A stretch of DNA of 64,000 bases. Origin: Oscillospiraceae bacterium. GTDB taxonomy: Bacteria > Bacillota > Clostridia > Oscillospirales > Ruminococcaceae. Of the stretch, positions 1-8,400 are shown one piece after another (position 1 is the stretch's first letter; each line of letters starts with the position of its first letter). Both the position numbers and the translations under genes were made by a program. The stretch lies in assembly GCA_009777725.1 (NCBI GenBank), contig WRLG01000005.1, positions 1 to 64,000 on the forward strand, in the 5' to 3' direction. The notes below the pieces were generated by a model that did not search any database, was not told the origin of the DNA, and saw nothing but the letters and a program-made list of their open reading frames with translations.

Positions 1-63
1 AAGCACCGCACAAACATGCTATAATAAAAATACAAAAAATTAACAAGAAAGGTCTTGATTTTA
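1..63 (+). promoter_or_regulatory. Promoter (-10) and leader of the first AAGC locus
   Basis: A TATAAT box sits at 20-25. Any -35 box would fall at or beyond the left edge of the window. Positions 16-60 are almost identical to 4124-4167, where the same sequence follows a complete TTGACA/TATAAT promoter, so I read this as the same promoter module cut by the edge. An AGAAAGG ribosome site at 46-52 lies upstream of the ATG at 64. Confidence 0.65.
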
Positions 64-147
<84 letters not shown>

Positions 148-189
148 CTCCGTTCTTTTGGCGTGGTTTAAATTTTATATAAATAAATG

Positions 190-231
190 GGCAACTACTT
201 TCTGCTTTAAGCGGAGGGTAGTTGCCTTTTT
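190..231 (+). terminator. Strong rho-independent terminator or attenuator
   Basis: GGCAACTAC (190-198) pairs perfectly with GTAGTTGCC (218-226). An inner stem TCTGCT/AGCGGA can stack inside it, and TTTTT follows at 227-231. It lies between the leader ORF with its AAGC tract and the surface-protein gene at 364, so it would stop transcripts from the left-edge promoter unless read through. Confidence 0.85.
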
Positions 232-235
232 GTGT

Positions 236-292
236 GCGGGACGGGCAAGCCCGTCCCCTACAGAATAAAATTCTAACCTATTGCACAGGTGG
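236..292 (+). repeat. Half copy of a dispersed palindromic (MITE-like) element
   Basis: The hairpin GGGACGGGCAAGCCCGTCCC, then CTACAG, and the end TATTGCACAGGTGG match the right half of the complete element at 44534-44667 nearly base for base. It lies between the terminator at 190-231 and the gene at 364. Confidence 0.8.
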
Positions 293-302
293 CAAATTTT
301 TC

Positions 303-328
303 GTAGGGGCGACCGCCTCGGTCGCCCG
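303..328 (+). repeat. GTAGGGG-type hairpin element
   Basis: GTAGGGGCGACC...GGTCGCCCG forms a GC-rich hairpin (GGGCGACC/GGTCGCCC). The lead-in GTAGGGG followed by a short palindrome resembles the elements at 25274, 44557 and 59243, so this is probably another member of the same broad family. It sits about 35 bp upstream of the surface-protein start codon. Confidence 0.55.
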
Positions 329-363
329 AATAAATACAATAAAAAAAACAGGAGGTAACTACC

Positions 364-1779
364 ATGTTATCAAGAAAAACAACCCGCAACCCCCGCATTA
401 TCCCTATCCTAACCGCCCTAGCAATTTTCATCTCAATCTTCGCCATGCTGAATGTTTCAGCAACTGACGAATGTGAGTATTGCGGACAAGACCCTTGCAT
501 TACACCTGTCGGCTACCACTGCAACGACTACCAAAAGTTAGTCGCTTTCGCCCTGCAAGGCGATAACCTCAATAAGTTAGGGTGGGATTTGGCAAACCCC
601 GAAAGTTGGGGTTTTCTAAATCCCCTAACCGGTACGAGCGATGTAACTTGGAACAGTGCCGAACAAAAAAGGGTTACTCATATTAATATTTCTAATAAAG
701 CATTAACAGGCACGCTTGAAGTTTCGGACTTTACAGCATTGAGTACGCTAAACGCCAATATAAATCAGCTCACAAGCATTAACGCTTCAAACAGCAATTT
801 AATACGTTTAGAAGCAGGCGCAAACCAATTAACAGCCATTGTTCTTTCCGGCAATGCCAATTTAGAAGAACTATACGTAAGCGCCAATCAACTGACAACC
901 CTTGACGTTTCAAGCAATACTGCGTTAACTCATTTGCTTGTACACGGCAATCGCCTCACAACCCTTGATGTTTCAAATAATGCAGCTTTACTCAGCTTAG
1001 GTGTATCCGATAACCGCCTCACAGCCCTTGACGTTAATGCAGCGTTAAGTCAACTGTACGTGCAAAACAACCAACTCAGAATCCTTGATGTTTCAAGCAA
1101 CACTCAATTAGGGATGCTGAACGTAAGCAACAACCGACTCACTGACATATCCTCCCTTGAAGATTTGACAAATCTTACCGCAGTTATTGTAAGCTATAAC
1201 CTGCTTAACTTGCAAAGCGCGAAGGTGCAAGCTTCAATCGAAAAAATACAGGCGACTGTAGACGGCAATGACGGCATATTTGAATACACCCCGCAAAAAT
1301 GCCTCGCTTGCAAAAGTTACCCTTGCATTTGCGACGGCAATCATGACGATGTTCAAAGCGGCGGCAACTCAGCCAGAGACGCAATCATAAACGGCTTCGG
1401 CATAGGCGGCGAAGCAGGCAGCGTAAACAACAGCGGCAAAACCGAAATCAGCGGTCATTTTGAAAATGACACCTACATAAAACACTCCGAAATCCCGCTG
1501 GTTTACACAGCTGACAAAAATTTCGCAGATTTCAGAGAAGTCCGCATAAACGGTCGCCGCTTAACCAAAGGAACGCATTACACCGTCAAAAGCGGCTCAA
1601 CAATCATCACCCTCCTGCCCGAATATTTAGACACGCTTGAAGCGGGAGAGCATGAATTGAGCGTTCATTTCAGCGGGCTTGCGGTGGTTAGAGATTCTTT
1701 TACCGTTGAAGATGCCGAATATGATGATGTTTCGACTTTGGCGGGGATTTTGGGGGAATTTGATTCAATTGATAATTGA
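364..1779 (+). CDS. Secreted leucine-rich-repeat protein with Cys-rich linkers and X2-like C-terminal domain
   Basis: Start chosen for its strong AGGAGGTAAC ribosome site. Residues 1-33 are a signal peptide (basic n-region, hydrophobic core, end NVSA). A CxxCGxxPC motif follows at residues 37-45. Residues about 105-285 carry around eight short leucine-rich repeats of the NxLTxLDVSxNxAL type; one unit (TALDVNAAL) has lost two residues. A second motif, CLACKSYPCIC, starts at residue 313. A Gly/Asn-rich linker leads to a final domain (about 365-460) resembling X2-like immunoglobulin-fold modules of clostridial surface proteins (LTKGTHYTVKSGSTIITL). No LPXTG or membrane anchor is seen, so the protein is probably released or bound non-covalently. 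The last 135 residues are nearly identical to those of the protein ending at 5441. Its last codons lie in heptad-repeat sequence. Binding partner unknown. Confidence 0.85.
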   Translation: MLSRKTTRNPRIIPILTALAIFISIFAMLNVSATDECEYCGQDPCITPVGYHCNDYQKLVAFALQGDNLNKLGWDLANPESWGFLNPLTGTSDVTWNSAEQKRVTHINISNKALTGTLEVSDFTALSTLNANINQLTSINASNSNLIRLEAGANQLTAIVLSGNANLEELYVSANQLTTLDVSSNTALTHLLVHGNRLTTLDVSNNAALLSLGVSDNRLTALDVNAALSQLYVQNNQLRILDVSSNTQLGMLNVSNNRLTDISSLEDLTNLTAVIVSYNLLNLQSAKVQASIEKIQATVDGNDGIFEYTPQKCLACKSYPCICDGNHDDVQSGGNSARDAIINGFGIGGEAGSVNNSGKTEISGHFENDTYIKHSEIPLVYTADKNFADFREVRINGRRLTKGTHYTVKSGSTIITLLPEYLDTLEAGEHELSVHFSGLAVVRDSFTVEDAEYDDVSTLAGILGEFDSIDN

Positions 1780-1798
1780 CGATTGACAGCTTACGGGT

Positions 1799-1836
1799 GA
1801 ATCACCGCTTTTGCTTTGGGCAGGAGCGGTGATTTG
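1799..1836 (+). terminator. Hairpin after the surface-protein gene
   Basis: ATCACCGC (1801-1808) pairs with GCGGTGAT (1826-1833) around a 17-base loop. No clear T-run follows, so terminator activity is uncertain. The place, just after the stop codon at 1779 and before the next promoter, is right for a 3' end. Confidence 0.45.
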
Positions 1837-1840
1837 CAAT

Positions 1841-1870
1841 GTATAGTTTACAGTTTACAATGTACAATTT
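1841..1870. repeat. Heptad repeat cluster (TGTAAAC type)
   Basis: On the minus strand this reads as consecutive 7-mers ATTGTAC, ATTGTAA, ACTGTAA, ACTATAC. A related stretch at 1765-1789 supplies the stop codon of the gene ending at 1779. This is one member of the family listed in the findings. Confidence 0.6.
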
Positions 1871-1873
1871 AGG

Positions 1874-1902
1874 TTGACATTTATAATTTTTTATAGTATA
1901 AT
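1874..1902 (+). promoter_or_regulatory. Sigma-A promoter of the phosphoglycerate mutase gene
   Basis: TTGACA (1874-1879), 17-bp spacer, TATAAT (1897-1902). The start codon at 1949 lies 47 bp downstream of the -10 box. Confidence 0.85.
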
Positions 1903-1948
1903 ATGTTAAAGAGCAATAAATAAAGATGAGATGCGGGGAGAGGTATTT

Positions 1949-3175
1949 ATGAAATATATCATTTTACTTTATGATGGAATGTCGGATTACCCTATAGAAG
2001 AGTTGGGAGGCAAAACCCCTATGGAGGCGGCGAAAAAGCCGCGGTTGGACAGGCTGGCGGAAAAATCGCTGTTAGGGCTGGTAAAAACCGTTTCGGACGG
2101 AATGGCTCCGGGCTCGGATGTAGCTAACCTTTCGGTTTTAGGCTACGACCCTGCGGAGCATTACACAGGGCGTTCGCCGCTTGAAGCAGGTTCTATCGGC
2201 ATTGATATGAAGGATGGGGACGTATCGTTCCGCTGTAACTTAGTCACGCTTTCGGACGAGGCTGACTACAGAGATAAAACCATGTTAGACTACTGCGCCG
2301 ATGATATTTCAACCGAGGATGCGGCGGTTTTGATTGAACATCTCGCAAAGCATTTTCAAGACGGTGAGCTGTCAAGCTTTAAGCAGTTTAAGCTTTACGG
2401 CGGTGTCGGCTACCGCCATTGCCTGATTTGGGACGGCGGGACGTTGGATTTAGGTACGCTTACCCCCCCTCACAATATCACAGGCAAAAAAATTACAGAT
2501 TATCTCCCCGCGCATAAAAATGCGGAGGAGCTTTACGCTATAATGAAGAAGAGCTATGAATTGCTGAGCCGTCACCCTATTAACATAGAGCGCGTCAAAA
2601 ACGGGCACGGAGCCGCTAACAGCGCGTGGCTTTGGGGAGAGGGGAAGCGCGCCGCATTGCCCGGCTTTGAAAAGCTTTACGGGCTGAAAGGCTCTATGAT
2701 TTCGGCGGTTGACCTGCTTAAAGGTATCGGACGGTTCGCGGGGCTGAATGTCGTCAACGTACCGGGCGCAACGGGCTACCTTGACTCCAACTTCAAGGGC
2801 AAAGCGCAAGCCTGCCTTGATGAATTCAAAAACGGCGCGGATTTCGTTTACGTGCATATGGAAGCCCCGGATGAGTGCGGGCACAGAAGATACACAGAGG
2901 GCAAGGTGCAGTCTATAGAAATTATTGATAACGATGTTTTGGGAATCCTGTTGCCTGCCCTAGAAGAATATGACGACTATAAAATGATGGTTCTGCCGGA
3001 CCACGCCACCCCGCTGTCCTTGGGAACTCACACAAACGACCCCGTGCCTTTCCTGCTTTATCAAAAAACAGTAAACCGCCAAGGCAACGCCATATTCTCG
3101 GAAAAGACCGCCGCAGAAACAGGCTTATTTATTGAGCCCGGGCATTCTTTGATGAAATACTTTTTAACTTGTTAA
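1949..3175 (+). CDS. apgM: Cofactor-independent phosphoglycerate mutase, archaeal (ApgM) type
   Basis: Interconverts 3- and 2-phosphoglycerate in glycolysis and gluconeogenesis, in the cytoplasm, without 2,3-bisphosphoglycerate. The N-terminus YIILLYDGMSDYP carries the metal-binding Asp of the alkaline-phosphatase superfamily. GSDVANLSVLGYDP holds the catalytic-Ser region, and the C-terminal LPDHATP and GTHTNDPVPF motifs supply further metal ligands. At 408 residues it has the usual ApgM length and is unlike the roughly 510-residue GpmI. I chose ATG 1949 because GGGGAGAGG lies at the proper distance; the ATG at 1931 has no site. It is a single-gene unit with its own promoter. This branch is common in archaea and scattered in anaerobic bacteria. 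Confidence 0.9.
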   Translation: MKYIILLYDGMSDYPIEELGGKTPMEAAKKPRLDRLAEKSLLGLVKTVSDGMAPGSDVANLSVLGYDPAEHYTGRSPLEAGSIGIDMKDGDVSFRCNLVTLSDEADYRDKTMLDYCADDISTEDAAVLIEHLAKHFQDGELSSFKQFKLYGGVGYRHCLIWDGGTLDLGTLTPPHNITGKKITDYLPAHKNAEELYAIMKKSYELLSRHPINIERVKNGHGAANSAWLWGEGKRAALPGFEKLYGLKGSMISAVDLLKGIGRFAGLNVVNVPGATGYLDSNFKGKAQACLDEFKNGADFVYVHMEAPDECGHRRYTEGKVQSIEIIDNDVLGILLPALEEYDDYKMMVLPDHATPLSLGTHTNDPVPFLLYQKTVNRQGNAIFSEKTAAETGLFIEPGHSLMKYFLTC

Positions 3176-3180
3176 GGCGA

Positions 3181-3209
3181 TTGACACCCCCGCCAAAATC
3201 TACTATAAT
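3181..3209 (+). promoter_or_regulatory. Sigma-A promoter of the first Rpn nuclease gene
   Basis: TTGACA (3181-3186), 17-bp spacer, TATAAT (3204-3209). The spacer begins CCCCCGC, exactly as in the promoter at 4105-4133, so the two promoters appear to be copies. Confidence 0.85.
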
Positions 3210-3244
3210 AAACAAGTACAAAACAAAACCAAGGAGCGTTAAAA

Positions 3245-4096
3245 ATGGTAACTGAAACATTCCTCATATCAGTAAAAAACGACATCGGATTTAGACTTTT
3301 CTTCGCTGACGAACGGAACATTGAGTTTTTACAAGGGCTGTTAAAGTCAATTCTGAAACTGGACGATGGCGAATACGAGGTCATCGAAATCCTCGACCCG
3401 CACTTGCTCCGCGAATTTCACGGGGACAAACTAGGCATTGTCGATGTAAAAGTAAAAACCAAAACAGGGAAAATTATCCACATCGAAATCCAACTCAAAG
3501 TCCGCCCGGGCATGGAGGAGCGCATTATTTATTATGATGCTAAACTAATCACAGAGCAAATCGGAAGCAGTGATAAATACAAAGACTTAAAACGCGTAAT
3601 CAGCATCATAATCACCGATGAAACCCTTATAAAAGCAAGCCCGCTTTATCATCACCGCTTCACATTCTTCGACCCGAACGCAAACATCGAACTATCCGAC
3701 CTCATCGAAATTCATACTCTCGAATTAAATAAACTGCCGGATAATTTTGACGGCACGGAATTATGCGACTGGGCGAAGTTTATCGCCGCTAAAAGCGAGG
3801 AGGAATTGGAAATGGTAGCAAACAGGAATACGCAAATCAGTAAGGCTGTAGTTAAGCTCCGCGAATTGTCAGCGGATGAAAAAGCACGGGATATGTATGA
3901 ACGCCAAGAAAAAGCAAGGCGAGACCATGAGTGGGCTATGGATTATGCTCGGGAAGTGGGTATTGAGGAGGGTAGGCATAGGGGACGGCAGGAGGGTCGA
4001 CAGGAAGGTCGGCAGGAGGAGAGACAAGAGCTTATCAAAAGAATGAAATTATCCGGCATGTCCGAAGCTGAAATTGAGAAGATTCTTAAATTGTAA
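3245..4096 (+). CDS. Rpn-family recombination-promoting nuclease / PD-(D/E)XK putative transposase
   Basis: 283 residues. The N-terminal half matches the PDDEXK_2/Rpn family: NDIGFRLFFADE start motif, then catalytic Asp and ExQ-like residues in GIVDVKVKT and IHIEIQLK (about residues 60-85). The tail is charged, with GRQEGRQEGRQEERQE (coded by imperfect 12-bp repeats near 3985-4022), and ends in the short helix MSEAEIEKILKL typical of these proteins. In E. coli, Rpn proteins are DNA endonucleases that raise RecA-independent recombination; many homologues are annotated as transposases without evidence of transposition. An AAGGAG site precedes ATG 3245. A second, divergent family member is at 25388. 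No flanking inverted repeats seen. Confidence 0.85.
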   Translation: MVTETFLISVKNDIGFRLFFADERNIEFLQGLLKSILKLDDGEYEVIEILDPHLLREFHGDKLGIVDVKVKTKTGKIIHIEIQLKVRPGMEERIIYYDAKLITEQIGSSDKYKDLKRVISIIITDETLIKASPLYHHRFTFFDPNANIELSDLIEIHTLELNKLPDNFDGTELCDWAKFIAAKSEEELEMVANRNTQISKAVVKLRELSADEKARDMYERQEKARRDHEWAMDYAREVGIEEGRHRGRQEGRQEGRQEERQELIKRMKLSGMSEAEIEKILKL

Positions 4097-4104
4097 ATTG
4101 TTCA

Positions 4105-4133
4105 TTGACACCCCCGCTCAAATATGCTATAAT
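4105..4133 (+). promoter_or_regulatory. Sigma-A promoter of the phase-variable surface-protein locus
   Basis: TTGACA (4105-4110), 17-bp spacer, TATAAT (4128-4133), a consensus match. AAGAAAGG at 4153-4160 is the ribosome site for ATG 4172. From 4124 to the AAGC tract the sequence matches 16-90. Confidence 0.9.
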
Positions 4134-4171
4134 AAAAATACAAAAAATTAACAAGAAAGGTCTTGATAAAA

Positions 4172-4288
4172 ATGTCCAAATGTGCTACAATTTTAGCAAG
4201 CAAGCAAGCAAGCAAGCAAGATTATCTCTGCCCTAACCGCCTTGGCAATCTTCATCTCAATATTCACCATGCTGAATGTTTCAGCTGA
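4172..4288 (+). other. Leader start and out-of-frame reading of the surface-protein gene (phase OFF)
   Basis: ATG 4172, behind a ribosome site and a consensus promoter, opens MSKCATILASKQASKQ. It then passes through the AAGC tract and enters the wrong frame, ending at TGA 4286-4288. Removing one AAGC unit, or adding two, would join it to the frame at 4221 and give a leader ASKQASK followed by IISALTALAIFISIF, a well-formed signal peptide ending NVSA. As sequenced, the locus is therefore out of phase. The frames were worked out by hand codon by codon. Confidence 0.8.
4195..4220 (+). repeat. AAGC tetranucleotide tract (6.5 units) at a signal-peptide junction
   Basis: Perfect AGCA tandem repeat placed between the leader start codon (4172) and the hydrophobic core of the signal peptide (from 4221). 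The unit is not a multiple of three, so its copy number sets whether the leader is in frame with the surface protein. Confidence 0.95.
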
Positions 4289-5441
4289 AATATTTGACGG
4301 CGATGGTTGGTCTTTCGATACTGAAACAGGCGAACTCACAGTTTCCACAAATGAGGGTACAACAGCTTGGCGAGGTGCAGTTACGTTTAACGATGTAACA
4401 ACCGTTATAATCGAAGATGGCGTTACGGTAATAGGTCTTCAGGCGTTTAGCGGGACAAGCATAACCACCATAACAATACCCGAAAGCATTACCGACATAT
4501 ATGCTTACGTATTTAATAATTGCACAAACTTAACTTCAATAATCGTTGAATCCGCTAACAACAATTTTTCAGATATTGACGGCGTATTGTTCAATAGAAA
4601 CGCAACCGCGCTACTCCAATACCCAGCCGGGAACGCAAGAGCAAGCTACACAATCCCAAGCAGTGTTACAAGCATAGGGCGTGATTCGTTTGCATATGCA
4701 AAACTAACCTCTGTTATAATACCGGAAAGTGTTATGAGCATCGGGCATTTGGCGTTTCGAGCAATTACTGACCTGCTTTCGATAACTTTCAATTCACAAA
4801 TTCCACCTACTTTAGGTATATATGTATTTGCAGATAGTAGTAATTTAACAACAATATATGTCCCATACGGTGCAGAAGAGGCATATGCGGAGGTTGAGCA
4901 ACTGAATCGTTTCACCATAAAGGAGATGTGCGAAATTTGCGGCAAAAATCCTTGCGTTTGCCCTAAACCCAACCCCCCCGACCTTAGCGATAATGGCGAT
5001 AACGAAAGTAACAACCGCGGCGGAAGCTCCGTAAGAGATGCAATCATCAGCGGCGGCGGAATCGGCGGCGCGGCAGGCAATATAAACAGTAGCGGCAAAA
5101 CCGAAATTAGCGGTCATTTTGAAAATGACACCTACATAAAACATTCCCAAATCCCGCCAGTTTACATAGCTGACAAAAATTTTGCAGACTTCAGAGAAGT
5201 CCGCATAAATGGTCGCCGACTGACAAAGGGTACACATTACACCGTCAAAAGCGGCTCGACAATTATTACGCTCCTGCCCGAATATCTGGACGCACTTGAT
5301 GAGGGAGAACATGAATTGAGCGTTCATTTCAGCGGGCTTGTGGTGGTTAAGGCTTCGTTTACCGTTGAAGATGCTGAGTATGATGATGTTTCGACTTTGG
5401 CGGGGATTTTGGGGGATTTTGATTCAATTGACAATTGTTAA
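4242..5441 (+). CDS. BspA-type leucine-rich-repeat surface protein, phase-variable start
   Basis: The given start is TTG 4242, a fallback in the frame left open by the repeat tract. The natural start is probably ATG 4172, currently out of frame, and ATG 4269 is the next in-frame ATG. The signal-peptide core is followed by BspA/LRR_5 repeats (about residues 50-220: ITTITIPESITDIYAYVF, SYTIPSSVTSIG, SVIIPESVMSIG). Then come a CEICGKNPCVC linker and the same X2-like C-terminal domain as the protein ending at 1779 (LTKGTHYTVKSGSTIITL, ending TLAGILGDFDSIDN). BspA-type proteins are often adhesins or are shown at the surface. In the present phase it is probably made poorly or not secreted. Stop codon lies in heptad-repeat sequence, 3 bp from the addB stop on the other strand. 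Confidence 0.8.
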   Translation: MAIFISIFTMLNVSAEIFDGDGWSFDTETGELTVSTNEGTTAWRGAVTFNDVTTVIIEDGVTVIGLQAFSGTSITTITIPESITDIYAYVFNNCTNLTSIIVESANNNFSDIDGVLFNRNATALLQYPAGNARASYTIPSSVTSIGRDSFAYAKLTSVIIPESVMSIGHLAFRAITDLLSITFNSQIPPTLGIYVFADSSNLTTIYVPYGAEEAYAEVEQLNRFTIKEMCEICGKNPCVCPKPNPPDLSDNGDNESNNRGGSSVRDAIISGGGIGGAAGNINSSGKTEISGHFENDTYIKHSQIPPVYIADKNFADFREVRINGRRLTKGTHYTVKSGSTIITLLPEYLDALDEGEHELSVHFSGLVVVKASFTVEDAEYDDVSTLAGILGDFDSIDNC

Positions 5442-5444
5442 CTG

Positions 5445-8400
5445 CTAATCATCCTTCCCGCAAACCCCTATGTACTCGCAGTAATTGCAGATTTTGCTTT
5501 CTTCCAGCGGCAGGGCGGGGATTTCGCCTCTTTTTAGGCTTTCAGCCATCTTTATGACAAGACCCTCCGAAAATTCGCGAAGTTCTTGAAGCTGTTCGCC
5601 GTTTAGGATATGATTTTTTGAAGCTTCATAGGGCTCGCCGGATTTTTTGAAGCTTACGGGCAGGTATACACCCTCCTTGTTTTTATCCATAGCGGTTATG
5701 ATTTCTTCATCGTCCAGTATTAACCCCTCGGGTCTGTGCGTGCTGTTTTTCAGCTTTTGAATATCGCCGTCTTTCACCTCCCCGCGTTTAAGCGAGGGGG
5801 TGTGATTTTTTGCGGGCATATATAAAACGCCTGCGGGAAATGCCTCCTTGTATTTGCCGCCTCTTTTTGATTTATCGGTAAGCGCGAAAAGATAGATAAG
5901 CATCTGCATATTAAGCCCGTGAAGCAGGTTGGAGGGCTTAAACTTCTGCGTCCCCGACTTGTAGTCAATCACACGAACGTATAATTCACCCTTTTGGCTG
6001 AGGTATGTATCTACGCGGTCAACCGTTCCGAAAAAGTAAACCTCCGTGCCGTCGGTAGCGGTAATTTTCATCGGCGGCTCGCCGTCCTGCCCAATCTTAT
6101 ATTCAAATTCAGACGGGACAAACAGGCTTTGTGACAATTCCTCCCTAATCCGCAGTACAACCTCTAAAACCGTGTCGGAAAGCTTTTGGTAGATTGCTTT
6201 AAAGCGAGCGGTTTTTCCGTATTCCCCGCCCATCTCCTTGTCGTAATAATCGCTCATATATTCATTGATGCAAGCCCTTATATTGTCATCAGACATGGCG
6301 GGCAGAGAGCCGCCGTTTACGGCGAGAGCGTCAAAAAGCTTGTAGAGGCAGTAGTGTATGACATTCCCCCTTGCCATAGCCTCCATATCTATTTTTTGGC
6401 GCGGGTAGAGCCTCAGCCCTTTTTTGCAAAAGTATCTGTAGGGGCATTTTTGATAATCCTCAAAGCTTGTAGCCGAAACATAAAGCTTATCCTTACCGAA
6501 AAGCTCCGCGCTTACGTTGCTTTCCAGAAAGCGCGCCTCGTCCGCTTTCATGCGGGCAAGGCTTTCAATCTTTGCGGAATATTCGGGCAGTCTTGAAAGA
6601 GCCTCCCGCAGGCTTGCCGATTCGGTGTTGCTTTTATCATAATTTTGCACAAAGCTGTAATAAGCCGCCCGCGGCGTTACGCAATATGATGAAAGCGGCA
6701 CTTCCTCGGCGGTTGCTTTTATATGATTGCCGAACATATTCAAGGTTTGTGATACAATCACCGACGGGTAAAGCACCCTGCCGGACGTATCCGCCGGAGG
6801 ATAGGTGATATATAAAACCTCGCTCGGCGCGGACAATACATTGTAGGCTACAAACCTCTCGTCGGCGATTTTAGCCTTTAAGCCGTTTGAAAGCTCTATA
6901 CCCGCCGCTTTGAGCGCGAGCCTGTCCCTCTCCGAAAAAAGCCCCTCGGCTTTAGCCGCAAAGGGCAGTTCGCCGTCATTTGCGCCAATGACAAAAACCG
7001 CCTTGGGATTCGCAAGGCGGGAGAGGTGCGCCGGCATAAAGGAGACGCAATCCAGCGTTTGCGGCGGCGATGACAGGGTCAGCTTAGAAGCCGCCGTGTC
7101 AAATAAATCCGCAAACTCGGCAAGAGTAATATCCCTGCCGCGCAAAATACGGTGAAAGACCTCCAGCAAGCCGCATAAAAGCTCCCAAAGCTGTTTATGC
7201 TCTCTGGCGATTGCCAGCAAGCCCGGCTGAGCAGGCTCGCAATCGGCGATAACAGCTTGAACCGCCTCGTCAAGCCTTACATCGGCAAAAAAATCATAAA
7301 AGGCTTCGCAGATTCTGTCCCCCGTGGTATGGAAGCAGGCTTTAGACAGCTTGAACAGCGGCTTTGTGATTCTGAGGCGAATTTCCTCCGCTTCCTCCTC
7401 AATAAAAGGCTCTCTCCACATTTTGGGGGTTACGTCCCACTTATAGCAATACTGCTCTATCAGTGCCGCATCAAGAGCGTTAAGCCCCGAAAATCCCGTT
7501 TTTACATACCTTAACCAATCGCCCGCCGTCAAAGACTTCCCCGCCGCCAATTTAAGCGCGGACAAGACGAAAACCATCACAGCCTTATGGCGGACGCTGT
7601 TATTCTCATCTATATAAAACGGAATCTCATACCGCTCAAACGCGCCCTCAAAAATCGCCGAATACAAATCAGCGCGGCGTGAAACCACGGCTATATCCGA
7701 ATATCTAAGCCCGTTTTCCTCAATCAGCCGCTCAATCTGCGCGCAAACATAATCGGCTTCGTTATAAATATCAACCGCTTCATATATGCGGACATTTTCG
7801 CACACGCCATCATACCTGCCCCGCGTATTCCGCAGGATATTTTTGCTTAAAAAGCCTATTTCGGGGGACTTGAAGCGAACGCCGTCCTCGCAGGTCGTTT
7901 CAAATACCTTTACCCCATGCTTTTCGGCGGCTTGAACCAGCCTGCTCCTCGTACTGTTGACGGCTTCAAATACGGAAAATCCTGCTGAACCTCTATCCTC
8001 GGTCGTAAGGCAGATGTGAACACTTTCGCCGGCGGATATAATCACGTCCAGCAGGGCAATTTCATCGGCGGTAAAGCTCTTGAATTCATCGATAAAAATA
8101 TCATGCCCCTTAAAAAAACCGCTGACTGCGGCTCTTTCCGCCGCCTCGTTAACGGCGTTCAACTCATCCTTGAAGCCCGATTCCGTAAGAATTTTAACGT
8201 ATTCGGAGTAAATCACCGATATATCCGCCGTCTTTGCCTTAACGCCGCCGCTCATAAATGAAAGCTTGTCCGACAGCAATTCCGGGGATATGCTTGAAAG
8301 CGCAAGCTCCTTTATAATGCTGAGGCTTGAATCGATAAACCTCGGCTTTCGCGCCTGTTTACCGTAAAAATTAAGGCTTTTGCTTTCCGTTACCTTTAAA

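Noticed and set aside
2450-2884. 144-codon frame antisense to apgM
   Set aside because: Codon mirror of a well-conserved enzyme; no start signal.
3245-4096. Insertion sequence built on the Rpn gene
   Set aside because: No terminal inverted repeats or target duplication could be found around it; Rpn annotation as transposase is not evidence for mobility.
4646-5327. Long open frames antisense to the second surface-protein gene
   Set aside because: They mirror repetitive coding DNA, have no ribosome site or family match, and lie wholly inside a gene with clear domain content.
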